Assembly: GCA_009845645.1 (NCBI GenBank)
Contig: VXZF01000139.1
Coordinates: 1-5,323, forward strand
Source of the DNA: Gemmatimonadota bacterium
GTDB taxonomy: Bacteria; Latescibacterota; UBA2968; UBA8231
Length of the DNA: 5,323 nucleotides
Reading direction: 5' to 3'
Of this stretch, positions 1 through 4,337 are shown in pieces (within the stretch, counting starts at the first letter, position 1; each line of letters starts with the position of its first letter). Below the pieces are notes generated by a model that was not told the origin of the DNA, ran no database searches, and saw only the letters and a list, made by a program, of their open reading frames with translations. A program made the translations under genes and the position numbers.

Positions 1-137
1 GCATAGATGCACTCATAGGCGGTCTCCCAAGTCATCGCACCATGCTGGAGGTCGAGGACGATCCAATCCCAGCCCATCAGCCCCAAGTAGCGGGAAATCG
101 CCGGTTGGGGAATGGTCTGCCAAATGCCTATATCCAT
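1..137 (-). CDS. HpcH/HpaI-family aldolase, N-terminal fragment
   Basis: Reverse-strand gene cut by the left edge; 45 complete codons are visible from the ATG at 137-135. What is seen: an opening GIW at residues 4-6, then a P-rich turn and the segment GWDWIVLDLQHG at residues 22-33. These match the beta1 and beta2 pattern of the HpcH/HpaI aldolases (GxW, later GxDWxxxDxxHG). By family knowledge H32 would be the conserved active-site histidine. Members are Mg/Mn-dependent class II aldolases that split 2-keto-3-deoxy sugar acids or 4-hydroxy-2-ketoacids into pyruvate or a related ketoacid plus an aldehyde, in the cytoplasm. The start is 3 nt past the SDR stop and in the same frame, with no clear Shine-Dalgarno sequence, so translation probably depends on the SDR gene. 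The N-terminus lacks the 10-25 residues that often precede GxW. The metal-binding Glu and Asp and the substrate Arg lie outside the window. The family call is fairly sure; the substrate is unknown. Confidence 0.8.
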   Translation of the reverse strand, partial: MDIGIWQTIPQPAISRYLGLMGWDWIVLDLQHGAMTWETAYECIY

Positions 138-140
138 GGC

Positions 141-971
141 CTAGAGGCCGATCTGTTCGGCGGGCGCGTTGGGCATTCCCGGATGCGAGCCGCCGGCGTT
201 CTTAGAGAGGTTGCCACCGTCTAGAGGCAGCATCGCGCCGGTGATCCAAGCCGAGGCGTCCGAGGCGAGGAAAATCGCCGCGCCCTTGATGTCGTTGGAG
301 TCGCCGAGGCGGCCCATAGGGAGGCCGCGCAAATAGGTTTCACCCAGCCCGGGGTCCGCGGCGATGCGCTCCTTTAGGTCCGCATTCATTAACTGAGCGC
401 AGACAATGGCGTTGACGCGCACGCCCTTGGCGGCCCACTCCGTGCTCAACTCGCGGGTCATCTGCGCGGCTGCACCCATACCCATGCTGTACGAAAGGTG
501 ACTGCGGCCAAGGGCGTTGATGCCGGCGATCGACACGAGGTTGATGATGCTGCCGCCATTGCCCGAGGCCATCATGCGACGGCCGGCCTCTTGGCAACAG
601 ACCAAGCGGCCAACGACGAGATTTTGCAGGGTAAACTCGACCTCCTCGGGCGTCAGGTCGAGCGGCGTATTGCGCCGCGCATTGCCGGCCACATTGCCCA
701 CGATGTCGATGCGACCGTATTCTGCGTCTATTAACTCAAACATGGTGCAAATCTGATCGGGTTGGGACACGTCGCACGTCACCGGGAGGACGCGGCGGCC
801 CAAGGCTTCCAGTTCTCGGGCCGCCGTGGCCAAACCGTCGGCATTGATGTCGGCCAAGACGAGATCGGCTCCCGCTTCGGCAAAGCCGATAGCCATGGCT
901 TTGCCGAGGCCGCTAGCCGCACCAGAGACCAAGGCGACGCGATTGGACAGATCGAAAAGCGGATGGGACAT
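141..971 (-). CDS. Short-chain dehydrogenase/reductase (SDR) family protein lacking the catalytic Lys
   Basis: A 276-residue classical-SDR-sized protein, predicted cytoplasmic and NAD(P)-binding. Seen: the glycine-rich dinucleotide motif SGAASGLG at 16-23, Asp41 at the end of beta2 (family rule: favours NAD over NADP), CDVS at 66-69, NVAG at 93-96 in place of NNAG, Asn117, Ser147 in NLVSIAG, Tyr161, and a C-terminal LDGG at 250-253. The position of the catalytic lysine in YxxxK is Met165 (YSMGM), and the PG usually found after VNAI is CA at 191-192. By family the protein would oxidise or reduce an alcohol/ketone, for example a sugar acid, but loss of the Lys makes normal catalysis doubtful. 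A 23-residue tail follows LDGG. The start ATG 971-969 is set by AGGAGG at 982-977, 5 nt upstream. It is the first gene of a minus-strand unit with the downstream aldolase and is divergent from the plus-strand operon. SDR fold is near certain; the reaction is not assignable. Confidence 0.93.
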   Translation of the reverse strand: MSHPLFDLSNRVALVSGAASGLGKAMAIGFAEAGADLVLADINADGLATAARELEALGRRVLPVTCDVSQPDQICTMFELIDAEYGRIDIVGNVAGNARRNTPLDLTPEEVEFTLQNLVVGRLVCCQEAGRRMMASGNGGSIINLVSIAGINALGRSHLSYSMGMGAAAQMTRELSTEWAAKGVRVNAIVCAQLMNADLKERIAADPGLGETYLRGLPMGRLGDSNDIKGAAIFLASDASAWITGAMLPLDGGNLSKNAGGSHPGMPNAPAEQIGL

Positions 972-976
972 GACAG

Positions 977-982
977 CCTCCT
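977..982 (-). promoter_or_regulatory. Shine-Dalgarno sequence of the SDR gene
   Basis: CCTCCT on the plus strand reads AGGAGG on the minus strand, 5 nt before the ATG at 971-969. This near-perfect site fixes the SDR start and is the strongest ribosome-binding site of the minus-strand unit. Confidence 0.85.
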
Positions 983-1000
983 GATTTTATTGGGGTTCAG

Positions 1001-1029
1001 AACATAGGGGCGCGGCGAGCAGCGGCCAA
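1001..1029 (-). promoter_or_regulatory. Possible sigma70-type promoter for the SDR-aldolase unit
   Basis: Read on the minus strand, TTGGCC (1029-1024) is followed after 17 nt by TATGTT (1006-1001). Each matches 4 of 6 consensus bases with ideal spacing. Transcription would start near 995, giving a short leader before the AGGAGG. This is a by-eye match only. A closer -10-like TAAAAT (989-984) sits too near the ribosome-binding site to serve. Confidence 0.25.
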
Positions 1030-1041
1030 GCCCTGCCGCGC

Positions 1042-1071
1042 TTGCGGCGATTCGTTCGCCCGCTCTATATT
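1042..1071 (+). promoter_or_regulatory. Possible sigma70-type promoter for the plus-strand operon
   Basis: TTGCGG (1042-1047), an 18-nt spacer, then TATATT (1066-1071). The -10 matches 5 of 6 consensus bases, the -35 only 3 of 6. Transcription would begin near 1078, about 26 nt before the ATG at 1104 and upstream of its GGAG. If real, it rules out the in-frame TTG at 1071 as a start codon, because that codon would overlap the -10 box. Confidence 0.35.
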
Positions 1072-1094
1072 TGCTGCCGAATTTTGAATCCACC

Positions 1095-1098
1095 GGAG
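1095..1098 (+). promoter_or_regulatory. Shine-Dalgarno sequence deciding the start of the 133-residue protein
   Basis: GGAG lies 5 nt before the ATG at 1104. The alternative in-frame start, TTG at 1071, has no comparable site in front of it, so the ATG is preferred. Confidence 0.65.
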
Positions 1099-1103
1099 CC
1101 GAC

Positions 1104-1505
1104 ATGACCACTGCCATAGACGGCTGGATACGCCAGTCGCAAGAGAAAATTTTAAGCGGCGCGGGCGTCACCTTGCAGGATTTAGACGCACTGCGCGATC
1201 TACAAAACGGCGGGCAGCAGCACCTCCTCTACATCTGGGCCGAACAAGACCGCATCGATTCGGGCGTCATCGCGTGGAACTACTTCGGCCCCTTTGATAG
1301 TGAATTCCGCTTCGACCCCAAAAACGAATGTCCGTATGCCAGCGCGGCCGCGGCCATGGCCGACGGGTGGCGGGTGGTGTCTTTTCCGGGAGTAGAATAC
1401 CCACTGGAAAATGCCCATAACCAACTCGGTTTTGAGTTTATCCTAGAGCGCTATTTCCAGCCCGGCGAGGGGTTGAATCACACGCCGCACGGCCAGCGCC
1501 AATAA
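1104..1505 (+). CDS. Hypothetical protein, 133 residues, possibly DUF4177-like C-terminal half
   Basis: I do not recognise this protein with confidence. It is 133 residues from the ATG at 1104, with GGAG 5 nt upstream; an in-frame TTG at 1071 would add 11 residues but overlaps a likely -10 box. The N-terminal third (about 1-35) looks helical and polar. The centre is aromatic-rich (YIWAEQDR at 43-50, WNYFGPF at 58-64). The C-terminal part has the pattern A-x-M-A-x-GW-x-VVSFP at about 82-95, followed by FEFILERY at 110-117. A helix ending in GW, a strand, and a closing FxFxLxR strand resembles the layout of small DUF4177-type proteins, but the match is by eye and weak. There is no signal peptide or membrane segment, so it is probably cytoplasmic. 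It is the first gene of the operon and ends 11 nt before the dioxygenase gene. Codon-periodic GC and good ribosome-binding sites on both sides support it as a real gene. Its role is unknown. Confidence 0.75.
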   Translation: MTTAIDGWIRQSQEKILSGAGVTLQDLDALRDLQNGGQQHLLYIWAEQDRIDSGVIAWNYFGPFDSEFRFDPKNECPYASAAAAMADGWRVVSFPGVEYPLENAHNQLGFEFILERYFQPGEGLNHTPHGQRQ

Positions 1506-1516
1506 ACGGAGGAGCC

Positions 1517-2314
1517 ATGGAGGCCAACTGGAAAGAACTAAAAAAGGAATTCTTCGACACCGGCTACGTCGTACTCGACGGCTGGATCGAGCCCGAGTTG
1601 GTGGAGCGGACCAAACAGGACGCCCACCAGTGCGGGGGCATCGACATCTTCGAGTGCGAGAGCGTCGGCGATTTGCTCTGCCATGCCCAAGTCGTTGAAT
1701 TCATCGCCTTCTTGCTGGAGACGCCGGAGGTGGCCATCAGCCCCTACCGCTTCTGGAATCACCTTACGCAAGGTGGGCAAAGCGATGGTGGCGGCTGGCA
1801 CGTGGACGACACCTATATGGCCGACCGGCCGCTGACCGAGATCTTGTGCATGTACTACCCGCAGGACGTGGAGGAAGACATGGGGCCGACCATGCTGTTG
1901 CCCGGCAGCCATCGACGGCTCTACACGCCGCCGCAGACCGCTAAGCTGGGCTGGATCCGCGGGCAGCAGAAAGTGGTCGTCAAGGCCGGTGCCCTCGCCG
2001 TGACCTTCCCCTCGATTCTCCACGCCCGCGCCGCGCACTTGTCCGCCAAGCCGCGCTCCATGATCAAATACGGCTACGAAGTGGCCGATCCCCAATACGG
2101 CTACTACCTGACCGAGCAAGCCTACCGCAACTTCCGCCGCACTGAGCTAGGCTGCTCGCTGACACAGTTGGCCGAGGTCAAGGACAAGGACGACGCGCTG
2201 TGGAATTCCTACTGGAAATCGCATCCGAGCTATACTTTCCAAGACTTCAAGCACCAAATCGGCGTAGTCGGGCGGCGGCTGCGCAAGCACCTCGACCACG
2301 AACAAGTTAGCTAA
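1517..2314 (+). CDS. Phytanoyl-CoA dioxygenase (PhyH) family Fe(II)/2-oxoglutarate oxygenase
   Basis: A 265-residue cytoplasmic non-haem iron oxygenase. The family couples 2-oxoglutarate decarboxylation to hydroxylation, or less often halogenation, of a small molecule. Seen: an N-terminal FFDTGYVVLDGWI (12-24) typical of PhyH proteins; the HxD iron motif at H95 and D97 in GWHVDD; MGPTMLLPGSH at 122-132, the usual family strand and turn; the distal iron ligand H169 in SILHAR; and R180, exactly 11 residues on, which is the spacing of the 2-oxoglutarate-binding Arg in human PhyH (H264/R275). Position 97 is Asp, so hydroxylation rather than halogenation is expected. All catalytic ligands are present, so the enzyme should be active. 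The start has GGAGGAG at 1508-1514, close to ideal. It sits second in the operon, 17 nt before the VOC gene. The natural substrate is unknown; this family is expanded in Poribacteria-like genomes and rarely acts on phytanoyl-CoA there. Confidence 0.93.
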   Translation: MEANWKELKKEFFDTGYVVLDGWIEPELVERTKQDAHQCGGIDIFECESVGDLLCHAQVVEFIAFLLETPEVAISPYRFWNHLTQGGQSDGGGWHVDDTYMADRPLTEILCMYYPQDVEEDMGPTMLLPGSHRRLYTPPQTAKLGWIRGQQKVVVKAGALAVTFPSILHARAAHLSAKPRSMIKYGYEVADPQYGYYLTEQAYRNFRRTELGCSLTQLAEVKDKDDALWNSYWKSHPSYTFQDFKHQIGVVGRRLRKHLDHEQVS

Positions 2315-2331
2315 CGACGAGGAGAGATTCG

Positions 2332-2703
2332 ATGGTACACAAAATCCACAAAATCGCGATCGTAACCGACGACATCGAAGGAGCGGTAAAGTTCTACACA
2401 CAGAAACTAGGGCTGACCGTGGTAGAGCGCTTTCACAACGAGGACGACGAGGACTATGTCTTCCTCGACGCCGGCGGCATCACTCTGGAGCTCATGCCGC
2501 AAAAGAGCATGGGGCTTCCTCCGAGCTTCCACCACATCTCCTTTAAGGTCGATAGCGTGGAAGACAGCGCACAGGAGTTGAAGGACAAGGGCGTCACCAT
2601 CACCAAAGAGCCTTTCGATGTCGGTGGGGGCACCGGCATCACCCTAGGTTTTTTCGAGGGGCCGAACCAACTGAATCTGCAACTATTTCACCGCGAGAAA
2701 TGA
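2332..2703 (+). CDS. VOC-family (glyoxalase/epimerase/extradiol-type) metalloprotein
   Basis: A 123-residue single vicinal-oxygen-chelate domain with two beta-alpha-beta-beta-beta modules. Seen: HKIAIVTDD at 6-14 and FYTQKLGL at 21-28 (first module); LELM at 52-55; HHISFKVDS at 67-75 (second module); a closing NLQLF at 115-119. Expected metal ligands by family comparison are H6, E53 and H68, with the fourth position occupied by Q117 instead of the more common Glu. The family includes glyoxalase I, methylmalonyl-CoA epimerase, extradiol dioxygenases and resistance proteins; the sequence shape is closest to glyoxalase/epimerase-like members, but the reaction cannot be decided. It would be cytoplasmic and probably dimeric, since single-domain VOC proteins pair to build the site. 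Start ATG 2332 has GAGGAGAG at 2319-2326. Gaps of 17 nt before and 7 nt after place it inside the operon. Confidence 0.9.
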   Translation: MVHKIHKIAIVTDDIEGAVKFYTQKLGLTVVERFHNEDDEDYVFLDAGGITLELMPQKSMGLPPSFHHISFKVDSVEDSAQELKDKGVTITKEPFDVGGGTGITLGFFEGPNQLNLQLFHREK

Positions 2704-2710
2704 GGCCGTC

Positions 2711-3529
2711 ATGCGCATAGCCAGAGCCGACCGTGCAGACATGAAGGAACTGAGCGACGTCCACGGCGGCGCCGGGACGATCCTCTTCAACCGCCTGTGG
2801 GAACGCGACGATTTCGAGTCGCCCTTCGCCTTTGTCCACTGTGCGATCCTCCTACCCGGCAGCGGGATTGGCTACCACCGCCACGACGATAGCGAGGAGA
2901 TTTTCATCGCCGTTGACAACGCCTCGCAGTTCACCCACAACGGGCGCACGGCCGTCGTCGAGGGCGGAGCCGCAGTGCCGCTGCGCTCGGGCGAGATCCA
3001 CGCCATCTACAACCACACCGACCGCGAGACGCGCTGGTTCAACGTCCACTGCGTGGTTCCCGGAGGCGACCCCAAATCGACCGATCTGGGCGACGACCGG
3101 GTCGGTGCTGAATTGGAATCCACCGACCGCCTGCCAGTGGGGCGGCTGGATCGCGGTGCACTGAAATACGGTCAGGCGCACGGCGGCAAGGGCGAAGTCG
3201 GCGGTCGACTTATCTGGGGGCCGGAGGACTTCCGCAGCAATTTTTACTGTTTGGTCCACTGTCTGTTGCCGCCGGATACATCGCTCGGCTACCACCGCCA
3301 CGAAGGCGTCGAAGAGGTCTATATCATCACCGAAGGCAGTGGGCGGATGACAGTAGATGATGAGACGCAGGAGGTCGCGCAGTGGGATGCGATTCCCAGT
3401 CGGCTGGGAGGCAGCCACGGTCTCTATAACCACACGCAAGAAAATCTCGAATTACTGGTCGTCGCCGTCTGCGCCGAGAAGGGGCAGTTCGACTCAACGG
3501 ACCTCGGCGACGATCTAAGCCAACGCTAA
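2711..3529 (+). CDS. Bicupin (two tandem cupin domains)
   Basis: A 272-residue protein with two cupin beta-barrels, each with a full metal site. Domain 1 (about 22-129): HRH at 56-58, E63, and the second motif with P90, G94, H97 and N101. Domain 2 (about 164-268): HRH at 195-197, E202, P229, G233, H236 and N240. Each domain therefore has three His and one Glu for Fe, Mn, Ni or Zn. The halves are duplicates: both carry GYHRH and YNHT and both end STDLGDD, and all key residues are offset by exactly 139. Bicupins include oxalate decarboxylases, quercetin and gentisate-type dioxygenases and sugar isomerases; no motif here decides among them. There is no signal peptide, so it is likely cytoplasmic. 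The start at 2711 has GAGG at 2702-2705 overlapping the upstream stop, 7 nt after the VOC gene, so coupled translation is likely. Met11 (2741) is an alternative start with a poorer context. Confidence 0.9.
   Translation: MRIARADRADMKELSDVHGGAGTILFNRLWERDDFESPFAFVHCAILLPGSGIGYHRHDDSEEIFIAVDNASQFTHNGRTAVVEGGAAVPLRSGEIHAIYNHTDRETRWFNVHCVVPGGDPKSTDLGDDRVGAELESTDRLPVGRLDRGALKYGQAHGGKGEVGGRLIWGPEDFRSNFYCLVHCLLPPDTSLGYHRHEGVEEVYIITEGSGRMTVDDETQEVAQWDAIPSRLGGSHGLYNHTQENLELLVVAVCAEKGQFDSTDLGDDLSQR
2789..3511 (+). repeat. Internal duplication within the bicupin gene
   Basis: The two cupin halves align at an offset of 417 bp (139 codons). A 17-bp stretch, GGCTACCACCGCCACGA, is identical at 2870-2886 and 3287-3303, and GGTCCACTGT-like sequence precedes each copy. 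One single-residue gap separates the VHC motifs (42-44 and 182-184). The rest of the DNA has diverged, so the duplication is old and held at the metal-binding codons. Confidence 0.8.
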
Positions 3530-3546
3530 CAGAAAGGACCATTCCT

Positions 3547-4329
3547 ATGGCATCCGTGAAAATCACCTTTATCGGCCACGCTTCTTTCCGCTTCGAGTCC
3601 GACAAGGGCTCAGTCACCTACTTCGACGCTTGGCTCGACGACAATCCCACCGCCAAGATGAAGCTCAGCCAAGTGAGAAAAGCCGATATCGTCATCGCCA
3701 CCCACGGTCACAGCGACCACATCGGCGACTCCTACGAGATCTGCAAGCGCACCAAGGCCAAGTTCGTCGGCAACTACGAGCTTTGCTCGGTCGCCGAAGC
3801 CGTGCATGGGCTCAAGATGGGTTCGCGGTCGCTGTCGCTAAATCCCGGCGGCGGGACCAAGGTCAAGGACGCCACGATCACCATGGTGCAGGCCCATCAC
3901 TCGCAGTCGCTATCGCCACACGTCATCGGCGGCGAGTTGCCGGAGGGCCTGCTCTTCCACCCCGACAGTGCGGTCAACGGTTTCATCGTTGCCTACGACA
4001 ACGGCATCTCCATCTACGACACCTCCGACACCTGTCTATTCAGCGATATGCAGCTCATCGGCCAGATGTACGGACCGCAGATCGCGATTATGCCAGTGGG
4101 CGGGCAGTACACCATGGGGATTCGCGAGGCAGCGCGGGCGGCGAGTCTGATTCGCCCCGACATCGTCATTCCCTGCCACTACGGGCCGATTATGAATCAG
4201 CCGGCCGACATCGGCGCATTGAGCGAAGCGGTACAATTCCTCTCGCCTAATACAAAGGTGGTAGAGATGCAGCCTGGGCAAACGCTGACCTATACGGCAA
4301 GCAGCCATCGGGTCGGGGGCCGCAAGTAG
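3547..4329 (+). CDS. UlaG/UPF0173-like metallo-beta-lactamase-fold metal-dependent hydrolase
   Basis: A 260-residue MBL-fold hydrolase, cytoplasmic. Seen: an opening KITFIGHASF (5-14) typical of UlaG and UPF0173 proteins; the metal motif HGHSDH at 53-58 (H53, H55, D57, H58); H118 in QAHHSQS; D161 in SDTCLFSDM, a segment nearly identical in form to GDTGLFSDM of UPF0173 proteins; and H211 in CHYGP. All ligands for a two-metal site are present. The best characterised relative, UlaG, opens L-ascorbate-6-phosphate lactone; most UPF0173 members have no known substrate. Oddities are Ser160 where the family usually has Gly before DT, and an extra loop at about 125-143 before the NGFIV strand. The start at 3547 has AGAAAGGA at 3531-3538. 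It lies 17 nt after the bicupin and 8 nt before the propeller gene. A lactonase-like role beside cupins and an SDR would fit sugar-acid metabolism, but that is inference. Confidence 0.9.
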   Translation: MASVKITFIGHASFRFESDKGSVTYFDAWLDDNPTAKMKLSQVRKADIVIATHGHSDHIGDSYEICKRTKAKFVGNYELCSVAEAVHGLKMGSRSLSLNPGGGTKVKDATITMVQAHHSQSLSPHVIGGELPEGLLFHPDSAVNGFIVAYDNGISIYDTSDTCLFSDMQLIGQMYGPQIAIMPVGGQYTMGIREAARAASLIRPDIVIPCHYGPIMNQPADIGALSEAVQFLSPNTKVVEMQPGQTLTYTASSHRVGGRK

Positions 4330-4337
4330 CAACCGCA

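Noticed and set aside
138..149. GGCC-TAGA-GGCC inverted repeat at the SDR-aldolase junction, as a terminator or operator
   Set aside because: The stem is only 4 bp, has no U-run, and spans the SDR stop codon; likely chance.
1071..1103. TTG at 1071 as start of the first plus-strand gene
   Set aside because: It overlaps a likely -10 box and has no Shine-Dalgarno sequence; ATG 1104 has GGAG at the right distance.
779..1171. Minus-strand open frame of 130 codons crossing the intergenic region
   Set aside because: It overlaps the SDR in another frame and both promoter candidates, and has no family resemblance.
1538..2119. Long open frame of 193 codons on the minus strand
   Set aside because: Antisense shadow of the PhyH-family gene, which has all its catalytic ligands and a strong ribosome-binding site; the antisense product shows no family motif.
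2870..3303. Two identical 17-bp sequences as a possible CRISPR-like or recombination repeat
   Set aside because: Both copies encode the same GYHRH cupin metal motif in frame; the identity is explained by the domain duplication.
2852..3439. Open frame of 195 codons on the minus strand
   Set aside because: Antisense shadow of the bicupin, caused by GC-rich codon bias; no ribosome-binding site or recognisable domain.
3630..4250. Plus-strand open frame of 206 codons, rich in Arg and His
   Set aside because: Off-frame shadow of the UlaG-like hydrolase, whose frame holds the complete HxHxDH metal motif.
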